DNA of 64,000 nt from an uncultured Duncaniella sp. (GCA_910587515.1 CAJULW010000028.1:4967-68966), one strand, 5' to 3'. Positions 36,610-47,017 are shown, numbered from the stretch's first letter. A program made the numbers and translations. Notes: a model not told the origin generated them from the sequence alone.

Positions 36610-38046
36610 ATGAAAAAAACTCTTTTATTGGCTTTGGGGTTGGCAATTGCCTCTTCTGCCAGCGCGGAGATCGAGTTGCCGGATATTTTCAGTGACAACA
36701 TGGTTTTGCAGCAAAATTCTGACGCCCGTTTGTGGGGTTGGAGCAGTCCGGGAGCAAAAATCTCTGTAAAACCGAGTTGGAATGGCAAGACTTACAGTGC
36801 CAAAGCCGGTGACGACGGTCGTTGGGATTTGTCGGTCGCTACTCCCGAGGCCACTTATACACCGCAGACTATAATATTCAAAGGCGACGGTTCGGAAGTC
36901 GAACTTAAAAATATCCTTGTCGGTGAGGTGTGGTTCTGTTCCGGACAATCGAATATGGAAATGCCGTTGAAAGGTTTTTGGTGTCAGCCGGTTGAGAATG
37001 GAGGCCGAGCAATCGCTTATTCAGGCAGATATCCCGGAGTGCGTGTCGCTACAGTGACGCGCTGCGGTGACTATGAGCCTCAGTCGAAAGTCGTTGGCAA
37101 ATGGCAGGAGAGCAAACCGGAGAATGCAGGTGAGTTCTCTGCGGTGGCATATTTTTTCGCGCGTTCTCTCAATGATATTCTCGGAGTGCCTGTAGGTGTT
37201 ATCAACTGTTCTCTCGGTGGCAGTCAGGTTGAGGGATGGATGCCGAAATGGAAACTCGACCAATATCCCGACTGTGACGTGGCCAAAGAGAAAGCGACCG
37301 CTGACTCCGTCCTGCATCTTTGGGAGAGAATAAACGTGATGTACAATGCCATGCTTCATCCTCTTGTCGGCTATACAGTCAAAGGATTTTTATGGAATCA
37401 GGGCGAGGCGAATGTTGGCCGGCATATATCCTATCCGTCACGTCTTGCCGACATGGTTAAAATCTGGCGTGACGAATGGCGTCAGGGAGAGCTGCCATTT
37501 TATTTCGTTGAGATTCCGGCGTGGAGCTATGGTAATCCTGAAGGTTCGATAGCTGCACTGCTGCGGGAGGCACAGCACAAGGCCGCTGATATTATTCCCA
37601 ATAGCGGATATGTCAGCACGACCGATTTGATTTATCCTCACGAGATCAACGATATCCATGGATCTAAAAAGGAAGAGATCGGAGAACGTCTTGCGTTTCT
37701 TGCGGCAAACCGTACGTATTGTCTGAACGGTATCGATACGGACTATCCGGTTTACAAATCAGTTGACCTTCAAGGAAACAGGGCGATAGTGCATCTCGAT
37801 AACATGGAAAACGGTCTGACTCCGAACGGAGAGCTTGACGGTTTTGAGGTTGCCGGTGATGATAGGATTTTCCATCCTGCGAAAGCCAAGGAACTATGGT
37901 ATAATCGTGCTATCGAAGTTTCGTCCGACAAGGTCGATGATATAAAAGCCGTGCGCTATTGTTTCAAAAACTTTTCGATAGGCAACATTCACAATATGAA
38001 AGGTCTTCCGCTTGTGCCTTTCCGAACGGATGATTGGATTGAATAA
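36610..38046 (+). CDS. Sialate O-acetylesterase-family SGNH esterase, exported
   Basis: 478 residues with a signal peptide (MKKTLLLALGLAIASSASAE). The SGNH hydrolase core is interrupted by a beta-domain, as in this family. The nucleophile Ser is in VWFCSGQSNMEMPLKG (about 113), a block FLWNQGEANVG follows, and the catalytic Asp-His pair is in EINDIHGSKKEEIG. Although the family is named for sialic acid, PUL members often remove acetyl groups from plant glycans. In this context acetylated galactosyl residues of xyloglucan are a plausible substrate. A 202-bp gap with no gene separates it from susC. Confidence 0.9.
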   Translation: MKKTLLLALGLAIASSASAEIELPDIFSDNMVLQQNSDARLWGWSSPGAKISVKPSWNGKTYSAKAGDDGRWDLSVATPEATYTPQTIIFKGDGSEVELKNILVGEVWFCSGQSNMEMPLKGFWCQPVENGGRAIAYSGRYPGVRVATVTRCGDYEPQSKVVGKWQESKPENAGEFSAVAYFFARSLNDILGVPVGVINCSLGGSQVEGWMPKWKLDQYPDCDVAKEKATADSVLHLWERINVMYNAMLHPLVGYTVKGFLWNQGEANVGRHISYPSRLADMVKIWRDEWRQGELPFYFVEIPAWSYGNPEGSIAALLREAQHKAADIIPNSGYVSTTDLIYPHEINDIHGSKKEEIGERLAFLAANRTYCLNGIDTDYPVYKSVDLQGNRAIVHLDNMENGLTPNGELDGFEVAGDDRIFHPAKAKELWYNRAIEVSSDKVDDIKAVRYCFKNFSIGNIHNMKGLPLVPFRTDDWIE

Positions 38047-38248
38047 TATGTTGGATAACATATATTTCAACAAATATTCACTCGTATTAACAAATTTGCA
38101 TCTATTTTAGAACAATTATTGATTGTATCTTTCTTTGCGCACTGTCATATAGTTAACAAAGATTAAATGCCATGGAGCTTATTAGCGGTAAATTTGCTGA
38201 GATTGAAAATACAAACACATAATAATTTAACCTCAAATCTTATGAGCA

Positions 38249-41200
38249 ATGAGTAAACTGATTTTGCGAAAACATTTATCTCTTCGCCTTTGCGAGGCAG
38301 TGATGATATGTCTGTTACTGCTCCCCGCTTTCCCGCTCAATGCCGCCACGGGTCCTAAGATCAATGTCTCGGGAACTGTGACGTCTGAATCCGACAGCGA
38401 ACCGCTGATCGGTGTGAGCGTTCGAATCAAAGGTACGAAAGAAGGTGTCGCCACTGATATAGATGGTCGCTACACCCTCAAGGCATCTAAAGGTGATGTT
38501 CTGATTTTTTCTTATATCGGCTACACTACAACCGAAGTAAAGGTAGACAAAAATGTCATAGATGTCGTCTTGAAGGACGACAATCTGAAACTTGACGACG
38601 TGGTTGTGGTCGGTTACGGTTCTATGAAACGTAGCGACCTCACCGGTTCAGTGGTCTCGGTGACAGCCGAGGATATGAAAAAGAGTATCAATACATCGCT
38701 CGACCAGGCTTTGCAGGGACGCGCTGCAGGTGTGAACGTCACCTCCAATACAGGTGCTCCCGGTGGCGGTATTTCTGTCAGCATCCGCGGTGTAAACTCT
38801 TTCGAAGGTAACGAGCCTCTTTATGTGGTCGACGGTATACCCATCTCCGGACAGTCCGACAAGAATGCTACGACAAGTGCGCTTTCGTCGATCAACCCCG
38901 GTGACATTATTTCGATGGAAGTCCTGAAGGACGCGTCAGCTACCGCCATCTACGGTACACGTGCGGCCAACGGTGTGATCCTTATCACCACCCGTCAGGG
39001 ACAGGCCGGCAAGACAAAAATCACGTATGAAGGTTACTATGGCATTCAGGAACTTCCTGGGCAGCTCGATGTGCTCAATCTGCGGGAATATGCTGTTTAT
39101 CAGAATCTTCGTGCCGAAGTCATCGGTTTTGGCGCACGCGAGGAATTCAAGGACCCGTCGCTTCTCGGCAATGGTACGAATTGGCAGAAAGAAATTTTCC
39201 GTACAGCACCGATGCACAGCCATCAGCTTAGCATCAGCGGAGGTAATGAAAAACATCAATATGCCATCATGGGTGGTTTCATCGATCAGGACGGTATCGG
39301 TATCGGCTCTAACTTCGAGCGTTACTCGCTTCGTCTCAACATTAATTCCGAACTTCGCAAGTGGCTCAAGGTAGGAGTCAACGCGTATGTCGCACGTCGC
39401 ACGCAGCGCAACACTTTCGATGAAGGAAGTGTCATCGAGACTGCTGTCCGTCAGTTGCCGGAGGTTCCTGTTAGGAATGCGGATGGTTCTTGGGGCGTAC
39501 AGGATGAAAACATGTATGGGACATATTTCTCCAATCCTGTAGCAGACGCTCTTTCGCGTGAAAACAGTAATAAGGGCACTGACATACAGGTGCGTGGCTT
39601 TGCCGATTTTACTATTCTCAAAGGTCTTACATTACGTGTAGAAGGTTCTACCAACATCAACTATTATAATACCTATTATTATTGTCCTGTGCTTGAACTT
39701 GGTTATTTCACCCAGTCTTCCGAATCGAGAAGATCATCAAGCAACAATATGGACAATAACCTTACCGCCTATCTGACATACGACCGTCAGTTCGGGAAGC
39801 ATCATATAACGGCTATGGCCGGTCATGAAGCCCGTGAAACCGAATATGAATATCTTTATGGCAGCCGCACCGGTTACATCTTTAACAATGTTCCTGAACT
39901 TGGTGTGGGCGACGCCAAGACAGCTAAGAACAATAGCTCTTGCAGTTCGTCTGCGATCGAATCATGGTACGGACGTATCAATTATAATTTTGACAATCGC
40001 TATCTTCTTACCGCCACTGTCCGTCGTGACGGTTCCAGTTCATTCTCGGAAAACAACCGTTGGGCAACTTTCCCATCGCTTGCCCTCGCATGGCGTGTCA
40101 ACCAGGAAAATTTCTTGAAGGATGTGAGCGTGATCAACAATCTCAAACTTCGTCTTGGATGGGGTATCGTCGGCAATCAGTCGGTATGGCAGCAATACGC
40201 CTATGGTATAACCATGACATCGTCAGCTACCGGTATAGGGCAAGGTTATTATCCCGGCAATTTCAGCAACCCTGATCTTAAATGGGAGAAAACGCGTTCT
40301 TACAATGCCGGTATTGACCTCGGTCTTTTTGGCAACCGTATCGAATTTATCGCTGATGTTTATAAAAAGGATATTGACAACATCCTCATGCCGGCTGCAT
40401 TGCCGTCATATATAGCCGGTGTGATCCAGTCGCCATGGGTAAATGCCGGATCGATGACCAATAAGGGTATTGAATTGACTTTGAACACAGTCAACATCTC
40501 TAACCGTGATTTCCAATGGACATCCGGACTGACTTTCTCGATCAACCGTAACAAAGTGACCGATCTCTATACCAAGTCTTCCGCCCTTGTCGGTGAAATA
40601 AACCAGACCCCCTATACTTATACTCAGGTAGGTCAGCCTGTAGGCCAACTTTATGGTTATAAGGTCATAGGAATGTTTAAAGATGAGAGTGATTTCTATC
40701 AGAAAGACCGTTTTGGGAATAATATCCTTGATGAAAACGGTGAACGCATCCCTGTTGCTCTTCCCGTAGGAAAAAGCATAGGTCGTAATGAGGTTTGGGT
40801 AGGCGACTATATGTTCTATGACAAGGACGGTAATGGCGTCATTGACGAGAAGGACCGTGAATACATAGGCAATCCGGAACCCAAATTCACTTTTGGCTTC
40901 TCGAATAATTTCTATTACAAGGGATTTGATATGAATGTCTTCCTCACAGGAGTTTACGGAAACAAGATTTACAATATGCTCCGCGAGAAGTATACAAACC
41001 CCATGAGTAATTCTGGCCTTCTCAAAGAAGCCACACGTATCGCTGTGGTAGGGATGAGAGATCCGAATGGTTCGCCCGACGACATCCGCAACGCTATAAT
41101 CATGAATCCGGATGCGTCCGTACAGAGAATCAATACGGCTGACGCTAACAACAACAACCGTGTCAGCAATCGTTTTGTGGAAGATGGCTCCTATTTGCGC

Positions 41201-41425
41201 ATAAAGAACATATCTCTTGGCTATTCACTTCCCAAAAGCCTTTTGTCCAAGTGGCAGATTGAAGCATTGCGTCTGTATGTGAATATACAGAACCTGCATA
41301 CGTTCACCGATTACTCCGGTTACGATCCGGAAGTGGGTTCTTACAATGTGCTTATGCGCAACATCGATAATGCGCGTTATCCGTCACAGCGTATCTACAC
41401 TTTCGGTTTGAATCTTTCATTCTAA
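38249..41425 (+). CDS. SusC/RagA TonB-linked outer-membrane transporter (PUL 1)
   Basis: 1058 residues. After the signal sequence comes a CarboxypepD_reg-like domain (about 37-110, SGTVTSESDSEPLIGVSVRI), then the plug with the TonB-box-like region VVVVGYGSMKRSDLTGSV and the SusC signature YVVDGIPISG, and a 22-strand barrel ending in aromatic LNLSF. It imports oligosaccharides across the outer membrane together with SusD, powered by TonB. SusD follows after 16 bp. The 202-bp gap upstream contains a weak TATCTTTC box (38126-38133), so a second promoter within the PUL is possible. Confidence 0.97.
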   Translation: MSKLILRKHLSLRLCEAVMICLLLLPAFPLNAATGPKINVSGTVTSESDSEPLIGVSVRIKGTKEGVATDIDGRYTLKASKGDVLIFSYIGYTTTEVKVDKNVIDVVLKDDNLKLDDVVVVGYGSMKRSDLTGSVVSVTAEDMKKSINTSLDQALQGRAAGVNVTSNTGAPGGGISVSIRGVNSFEGNEPLYVVDGIPISGQSDKNATTSALSSINPGDIISMEVLKDASATAIYGTRAANGVILITTRQGQAGKTKITYEGYYGIQELPGQLDVLNLREYAVYQNLRAEVIGFGAREEFKDPSLLGNGTNWQKEIFRTAPMHSHQLSISGGNEKHQYAIMGGFIDQDGIGIGSNFERYSLRLNINSELRKWLKVGVNAYVARRTQRNTFDEGSVIETAVRQLPEVPVRNADGSWGVQDENMYGTYFSNPVADALSRENSNKGTDIQVRGFADFTILKGLTLRVEGSTNINYYNTYYYCPVLELGYFTQSSESRRSSSNNMDNNLTAYLTYDRQFGKHHITAMAGHEARETEYEYLYGSRTGYIFNNVPELGVGDAKTAKNNSSCSSSAIESWYGRINYNFDNRYLLTATVRRDGSSSFSENNRWATFPSLALAWRVNQENFLKDVSVINNLKLRLGWGIVGNQSVWQQYAYGITMTSSATGIGQGYYPGNFSNPDLKWEKTRSYNAGIDLGLFGNRIEFIADVYKKDIDNILMPAALPSYIAGVIQSPWVNAGSMTNKGIELTLNTVNISNRDFQWTSGLTFSINRNKVTDLYTKSSALVGEINQTPYTYTQVGQPVGQLYGYKVIGMFKDESDFYQKDRFGNNILDENGERIPVALPVGKSIGRNEVWVGDYMFYDKDGNGVIDEKDREYIGNPEPKFTFGFSNNFYYKGFDMNVFLTGVYGNKIYNMLREKYTNPMSNSGLLKEATRIAVVGMRDPNGSPDDIRNAIIMNPDASVQRINTADANNNNRVSNRFVEDGSYLRIKNISLGYSLPKSLLSKWQIEALRLYVNIQNLHTFTDYSGYDPEVGSYNVLMRNIDNARYPSQRIYTFGLNLSF

Positions 41426-41441
41426 TCAATCCTGAAAAATC

Positions 41442-43043
41442 ATGAAAAAAACATTATACAGTCTACTGCTTTCAGCTTTGGCCTTGTCATCGCTGAATTC
41501 GTGCGGTGACGATTTCCTCGACAAGACCCCAAAGGATAGTTACACCGCTGATAATTTTTATAACGACCCTGCCGCGTTGAAAACTGCGACAGCGCCTCTT
41601 TATTGCCGCGCTTGGTTCGATTATAGCAACCGTACCGCTCTCGCCTTGGGTTCTTGTCGTGCCAATGACGGTTATGGACAGTGGTTTCTTCCGGAATACT
41701 CATTGTTTACTGCGACAGCTCTTCATGAAGAAGTAGCTAATGCCTGGAAAGGATGTTATTCCGTTGTTTCCATGGCGAATGAAACAATAAAAGCGATAGA
41801 AGAAAAAACGAAAGGCGTTAGCGAGGCTCAGAAAAACGCTGCGATTGCCGAATGCCGTTTGATGAGAGGTCTGGCCTATTTCTATCTTGTCAGACTATGG
41901 GGTTCAGTGATCCTTTATGAGGATAATACCGTGGTGGTAAAAAATCCAGTTCAGCCGCGCCACAAAGAAGAGGATGTGTTGAAGTTCATTATCCGAGACT
42001 TTGAATATGCCAGCAAATGGCTTCCGGAGAATGCCGAGAAGGGACGTGCCTCAAGTTGGGCGGCGAAAGGTCTGCTTGCGAAGGCTTATCTTGCACGTTC
42101 CGGTTGGAATAACGGTGGTGTCCGTGATCAGGCTGATCTTGACAAGGCTTGCGAACTTTGCGCTGATGTCTGCAACAACTGCGGGCTGAAGCTGTATGAC
42201 TACGCGAATCTCTATAAATACAAACACAACAATAACGAAGAGTCCTTGTTGGCAGTCCAGGTTGTTCCCTTGGGCGAATGGGGCACTCAGAATCCTCTGC
42301 TGAGTGACCTGGCTTTCTCATCAGAAGTCGTTGGTGGTGTTGGAGCCTGGGGTTCGGCCCGTGGCACGATCGATATACTTGAGCAATATGAACCGGGCGA
42401 TAAAATACGTCTGAAAGCCACGTATATGATCAATGGCGCTCATTATGATGAGTTATGTATCAAAGACGGTGGATATACATACGAGGGAGATGAGGCTCCG
42501 TTCAAAAAAGGTGTCCCTGGAGGCCCGGACGATGATAACGACGGTTACGTCGCTATGATGAACTCACCGCTCAACATCTATCTTCTGCGCCTTGCCGACG
42601 TATATCTTACATACGGTGAAGCCGCGCTCGGCAACAAAGAGTCGCTTAGCGAGGGCGAAGGTCTGGAATATTTCAACAAGGTGCGTCAACGCGCCGGTCT
42701 TCGACCCAAAAGTTCGATTTCTTTTGACGATGTGATCCGTGAACGTCGCGTTGAGTTTGCATTGGAATATTGCAACTGGTACGACATGGTGAGTTGGTAT
42801 CGTTGGCAGCCGGAGAAGATGTTGGCCTATTTCAATAACCAGAAACGTGGTTGGGTAGCCAAAAAAATCAGAAGAAACGAGAACGGTATTTTCGATTTCG
42901 GACCTGAATCCGATTGGACTAAGGTTGAGCCAGCGGTGGTCATAACCCACAACAATGTCTTCCTTCCTTATCCCGAAGTGGACGTGATACAGAACCCGCT
43001 GCTCAAGGATGAACCGCAGTCTTATAACTTTAATGAAGAATAG
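41442..43043 (+). CDS. SusD/RagB outer-membrane lipoprotein (PUL 1)
   Basis: 533 residues. The lipoprotein signal MKKTLYSLLLSALALSSLNS is followed by the acylated Cys and GDDFLDKTPKDSY, the classic SusD start. The TPR-rich fold includes AECRLMRGLAYFYLVRLWG and the C-terminal VRQRAGL and VIRERRVEFALEY blocks. It caps the SusC barrel and helps capture glycans. It pairs with the SusC gene 16 bp upstream, and the next gene begins 2 bp after its stop. Confidence 0.97.
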   Translation: MKKTLYSLLLSALALSSLNSCGDDFLDKTPKDSYTADNFYNDPAALKTATAPLYCRAWFDYSNRTALALGSCRANDGYGQWFLPEYSLFTATALHEEVANAWKGCYSVVSMANETIKAIEEKTKGVSEAQKNAAIAECRLMRGLAYFYLVRLWGSVILYEDNTVVVKNPVQPRHKEEDVLKFIIRDFEYASKWLPENAEKGRASSWAAKGLLAKAYLARSGWNNGGVRDQADLDKACELCADVCNNCGLKLYDYANLYKYKHNNNEESLLAVQVVPLGEWGTQNPLLSDLAFSSEVVGGVGAWGSARGTIDILEQYEPGDKIRLKATYMINGAHYDELCIKDGGYTYEGDEAPFKKGVPGGPDDDNDGYVAMMNSPLNIYLLRLADVYLTYGEAALGNKESLSEGEGLEYFNKVRQRAGLRPKSSISFDDVIRERRVEFALEYCNWYDMVSWYRWQPEKMLAYFNNQKRGWVAKKIRRNENGIFDFGPESDWTKVEPAVVITHNNVFLPYPEVDVIQNPLLKDEPQSYNFNEE

Positions 43044-43045
43044 TC

Positions 43046-44494
43046 ATGAAAGCAATGGCAAATATAAAATTTTTCCTCTTGGCATTGGTTATCCCGGTGC
43101 TGGCGGGTTTCGTGTCATCGTGCGATAACGATGACGACGGTGCTCCGGTCATACTGCAGGTCAGGACTACAGATCCTGAAAAAGCCGACAGTACCTTCGT
43201 GCAGGGTACACCAGGTCAGATGATAGTTATCGAAGGTCGTAACCTCGGTAGTGTTAAGGACATATATATCAATGACCAGAAAATATCGTTCAACCACAAT
43301 TATGTGACTTCGACAAGCATTATAGTCGTTATTCCGGCCAATCTTGAACTTTCGGCCTACGATCCCTCCCTTCCTAAGGAGATCAAGGTTGTGACTTCCG
43401 GTGGCATAGCTACATACGCGTTTCATGTGCTTGCAGCCGCCCCGTCGGTTATCCGTACACAGATGTCATTCCCGGTGATGCCAGGTGATCCAATCACGAT
43501 TTTCGGCACAAACTTCTATGAATTAGAGAAAATTGTCATGGTCGGAAAGAACGGCTCGGAAATTGAGATCACTGACTATACTTGGATTGACACTCCGACT
43601 GCCGAGGATGAGACCTCGACCATCAGATTCAACCTTCCCGCAGGAGCCGAGGATATGGGTGAGATCGTGATTACCTGTGCGGCTGCCGAAATCTCGGTTC
43701 CGTATGCTCTTACAGTTCAGCCTCCGGTCATCAAGAGTTTCAGCAGTGATATGCCTGTAGTCGGTAGCGAATTCTTCATCACCGGTGAAAACTTCCTGAG
43801 TGTGAAGAGTGTCAGGATCTGCAATGAGATAGAAATTTCTGAAGATGATTTCCGCGTATCCGCGACCAACGACACCATTTATATGAAACTTCCATCCGCT
43901 CCTTCGGCTGTAGGTTCTATTTCTGTGTCGGCTGCAGGTGGTGTAGGACAAAGCGATCCTACTTTCTATCCTCTCGGTAATGTTATTCTTGACTTTGACA
44001 ATGTCGGAGGCTTTAGTTGGGGTGCTGATGCCGCCATGTATGAAGGTGACGGAGCCAATCCTCCTTTCATAACCACAGGCAAGGCATGCGGTGTCGTCAA
44101 GAGCAATGTAGGACAAAACTGGTGGTTCGGTGCGATATATGCTAATGCGGTATATACTAATAGCATACCTGATTCGACGCCTACATCCGAGATACTTGTC
44201 CGTTATGAGATCTATATGACCTATCCGTTCGGCACTATCACACACAGTATTCAGATCGGTGGCGACAATTCAATGACAAGTGGCATTGTGCCAGTGTCAG
44301 CTATTACAGGCGAGCCGGAATACGGTAAATGGATTCCTGTCGAAATGACTCTTTCGGACGTCTGCACACAGGCAACCTACGGAGAACTTAAGGCTAATAA
44401 TACTTTCTATATAGTATCAGTCAACCCGCAGACAGAAGTCGTACCGAATTATGAATTCTACATTGACAATATCCGTCTGATTAAGAAAAAATGA
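43046..44494 (+). CDS. Surface glycan-binding lipoprotein with IPT/TIG domains
   Basis: 482 residues (an in-frame ATG at 43055 is also possible). The lipoprotein signal ends at VSSCDNDDD. Three tandem IPT/TIG-like Ig folds span about 35-300, each with a G-x-x-(I/F)-x-I-x-G-x-(N)F/L pattern (MIVIEGRNLGSV, ITIFGTNFYELE, FFITGENFLSVK). A C-terminal domain (about 305-480) rich in W and Y (GGFSWGADAAMYEG, NWWFGAIYANAVYTN) is the probable glycan-binding module. It holds the usual SusE/F position, right after SusD, and resembles the SGBP of xyloglucan PULs in layout. Confidence 0.88.
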   Translation: MKAMANIKFFLLALVIPVLAGFVSSCDNDDDGAPVILQVRTTDPEKADSTFVQGTPGQMIVIEGRNLGSVKDIYINDQKISFNHNYVTSTSIIVVIPANLELSAYDPSLPKEIKVVTSGGIATYAFHVLAAAPSVIRTQMSFPVMPGDPITIFGTNFYELEKIVMVGKNGSEIEITDYTWIDTPTAEDETSTIRFNLPAGAEDMGEIVITCAAAEISVPYALTVQPPVIKSFSSDMPVVGSEFFITGENFLSVKSVRICNEIEISEDDFRVSATNDTIYMKLPSAPSAVGSISVSAAGGVGQSDPTFYPLGNVILDFDNVGGFSWGADAAMYEGDGANPPFITTGKACGVVKSNVGQNWWFGAIYANAVYTNSIPDSTPTSEILVRYEIYMTYPFGTITHSIQIGGDNSMTSGIVPVSAITGEPEYGKWIPVEMTLSDVCTQATYGELKANNTFYIVSVNPQTEVVPNYEFYIDNIRLIKKK

Positions 44495-44594
44495 TAATTG
44501 ATTTGCGATAGGCGTATCCTCGCTTTTGTCTGAGGACTGGAAATTCCTTTCGGGGGAAAGCGGGGATGCGTTTATAACACAACCATAATCAAAT

Positions 44595-46031
44595 ATGAAT
44601 AAGAATAAGATTTCAATAATGCTCATCTGCCTGCTCTCGCTTATCATGGGAGCTTGTAAGGATGACAAGAACGTGTTTGTCGAAGTGCCTTCTGAATTTC
44701 TCAATCTCGACTTCGACGCCCGTCAGGATCGTAGGACAATAAAGATCGACAGTGACGGTGAATGGCGCTTGATCTCGTCGGATCCCTCATGGTGTACAAC
44801 CTCGCATGAGATCGGTGAGAACGAGCAGTATGTCAACGTATATGTGACACGCAATTTTGGTTCGGAAGACCGTACTGCGACTCTTACCTTGACTGCAAGC
44901 GGAAGTGAGAAAGTCGTTATAAACGTAAAACAAAAAATGATTCCGTTGGCAGATGAGTCAGGTTGGGAGTCAGCTTTTGTCGCAAGCCGAAATATGAAAG
45001 TGGGTTGCAACCTCTACAATACCCTCGACGCGGCAGGTACTTGGTTTGATCCGGATGATATCGTTACGTGTGAGACTTGCTGGGGACAGCCGCTCGCCGA
45101 TCAGGAGTGGTTCGATGCCCTTTACCGTAATGGATTCAGGTGCGTGCGTGTTCCTGTCACCTGGTGGTTGCATATGGACGAGAATTGGAATGTCAAAGAA
45201 CCGTGGATGGCACGTGTGGAAGAAGTAGTCAACTACGCTCTCAACGCTGGTCTCTACTGCATACTCAATGTCCATCATGACACCGGTGCTAATGACGGAT
45301 CTGATCCTAAAAACCAAGGTGGATGGCTGAGTGCCGATCTCGACAATATGGACGATATATCAGCTAAATTCGAGTCTCTGTGGACACAGATTGCCAACCG
45401 TTTCAACAAGTATGGAGAAAAATTGCTTTTCGAGGGCTACAATGAGATGCTTGACGCAAAGGACTCATGGGTTGAGCCGATTGCCGGTGGCTACGAGGGT
45501 ATAAATATTCTCGCCCAAAAGTTCGTTGACACCGTGCGTTCGACCGGTGGCAACAATGCACACCGCAACCTTATAGTCAACACCTACGGAGCCGGTGGTA
45601 GCAAGACCCGTCTTGACAATTTTGAGATTCCAGTGGATAATGTGGGCGGACATCTACTATTGGAAGTCCACAACTATACACCGGCTGTATTTTCAAATCT
45701 TGAAGACAAGACTCCCGAAGAGTTTGTTGAGGAATTCGGTGAATTACCAAAGTGGACTCCGGAATATGAAGCGGTGTTGGGTGGAGAACTTGACCTCCTT
45801 ATTGATTATTCCAATAAAAATAACATTCCTATCATCATCGGAGAGTGCGGTGCGCACGAAAGTATCGCTGACGAGGAGAAAGCCAAATATGGTAAGTTCA
45901 TAACTTCATATCCTAAAGGCAAGGCTGACATAATAGCTGTCTATTGGGCCGGTGGTCAAATGATTGATCGCGTGACCAAAGAGAAAAACTCGCCTCTGTT
46001 TGTCGATGCCTTTATTGAAGGTGCACAGTAA
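44595..46031 (+). CDS. BACON-GH5 endoglucanase, surface lipoprotein
   Basis: 478 residues. A lipoprotein signal ends at LIMGACKDD, a BACON-type Ig domain spans about 30-115, and a GH5 barrel covers about 130-475. The start of the barrel reads VGCNLYNTLDAAGTWFD, where most GH5_4 enzymes have GWNLGNTLDA. The acid/base Glu is in LLFEGYNEMLDAK (about 283) and the nucleophile Glu in PIIIGECGAHES (about 416). VHHDTGAND matches the conserved HH region. The BACON-GH5 layout is that of the cell-surface xyloglucanase BoGH5A. It probably makes the first backbone cut. A strong terminator at 46193-46232 ends the operon. Confidence 0.9.
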   Translation: MNKNKISIMLICLLSLIMGACKDDKNVFVEVPSEFLNLDFDARQDRRTIKIDSDGEWRLISSDPSWCTTSHEIGENEQYVNVYVTRNFGSEDRTATLTLTASGSEKVVINVKQKMIPLADESGWESAFVASRNMKVGCNLYNTLDAAGTWFDPDDIVTCETCWGQPLADQEWFDALYRNGFRCVRVPVTWWLHMDENWNVKEPWMARVEEVVNYALNAGLYCILNVHHDTGANDGSDPKNQGGWLSADLDNMDDISAKFESLWTQIANRFNKYGEKLLFEGYNEMLDAKDSWVEPIAGGYEGINILAQKFVDTVRSTGGNNAHRNLIVNTYGAGGSKTRLDNFEIPVDNVGGHLLLEVHNYTPAVFSNLEDKTPEEFVEEFGELPKWTPEYEAVLGGELDLLIDYSNKNNIPIIIGECGAHESIADEEKAKYGKFITSYPKGKADIIAVYWAGGQMIDRVTKEKNSPLFVDAFIEGAQ

Positions 46032-46192
46032 ATATAATATACACGTAGCATCTTTTGATTTAGGACTTTAGTTTTTCAGGTATATATATTTATTATGACT
46101 GTTTTTAAACCTTTATCTTTTTCTTGATTTCTTCTTTATCGAATTAAGATTGTTTTAGTTTTTTTGATTAATAAACCTTTGATCAAATCTTG

Positions 46193-46232
46193 TGCCCTGT
46201 CGCTCCGATATATAGGAACGACAGGGCATTTT
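46193..46232 (+). terminator. Terminator ending PUL 1 plus-strand operon
   Basis: TGCCCTGTCG (46193-46202) pairs with CGACAGGGCA (46219-46228), followed by TTTTAT. Confidence 0.85.
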
Positions 46233-46273
46233 ATATATTAAATCAGAGCTTTTGTATGCAGATAATTCGGCAG

Positions 46274-46926
46274 GGTGGACATTTGGGATGATAAACCCCT
46301 TGCAATGAATTGTTTTTCATATCTTTGTGATATGGTTAAAAAGGGTCTCCGAAAGTTGTCAGGAGTGGCCTGAGAGGCCGCGCACAACGATATAAATGCA
46401 AGGTCGCTGGCCGCGTTTTGACGGAGGTATCCGTCGTGACAAATCCAGGGGCATTACAACTATGTGGAAGGCAAATAGAGGTTGGAAGAACTTACAATCA
46501 AGTATGGTGTCAACGGGAGGACCATTCACCGGGATCTCTAAGACATGCGTTATGTTCGCAAGATCGAAATAATATAATGATGTAGTCAACGAGAGAGTGC
46601 GTGATAACAGAATGACTCGCAAGACGCCCATGTATGAGACCGAAGTTTCGCAGCGCATACTTAAGCCTTAAATGCAACCTGCCGTTATTGTGGACTTTCT
46701 ACGATTATCCTGAAACCTGTCTTCCAAATACCAACAACGCTCTTGAGCGATTATTTGCCGACCTCAAGGCAAGGGTCGGGGTATAACACTGAGGAATCAG
46801 CAGTGGGCACATAGAAAGAAACTGTTGGATGAATATATTAAAAGGAATTATTGATTTACGCCATTCATCACCATAAATGTCTACATGGAACTTTTTTATG
46901 ATAAATTATCACTCCAAATGTCCTCC
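46274..46926 (+). mobile_element. Degenerate insertion sequence with terminal inverted repeats
   Basis: The 21-nt left end (46274-46294, beginning GGTGGACATTTGG) and the right end (46906-46926, read on the other strand, beginning GGAGGACATTTGG) match at 18 of 21 positions. They bracket the broken transposase gene at 46332-46854. The element is about 650 bp, roughly half of what an intact copy would need, consistent with an internal deletion. A clear target duplication was not found. Confidence 0.7.
46332..46854 (+). pseudogene. Broken transposase gene (zinc-ribbon, DDE type)
   Basis: Pieces of a transposase are spread over several frames. First comes a zinc-ribbon-like SGLRGRAQRYKCKVAGRVLT, then HYNYVEGK, a helix-turn-helix-like RLEELTIKYGVNGRTIHRDL and MRYVRKIEII. 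A jump follows to a C-terminal part, FYDYPETCLPNTNNALERLF, with ADLKARVG and HRKKLLDEYIKRNY. The central catalytic region is missing and stops and frameshifts interrupt the rest, so it is dead. I recognise the C-terminal pattern from Bacteroidales transposases but cannot name the IS family with certainty. Confidence 0.7.
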
Positions 46927-47017
46927 CCGCTGATAATTTCGAATTACCGGAGGCTTTCATAATCAAGTAAAGACTTCCGGTGAATATATGTATTATTATA
47001 ACAGGCCTCTGTTAAAT

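Noticed and set aside
43523..44245. 240-residue open frame antisense to the IPT/TIG gene
   Set aside because: Fully covered by a convincing lipoprotein gene; no signal or motif.
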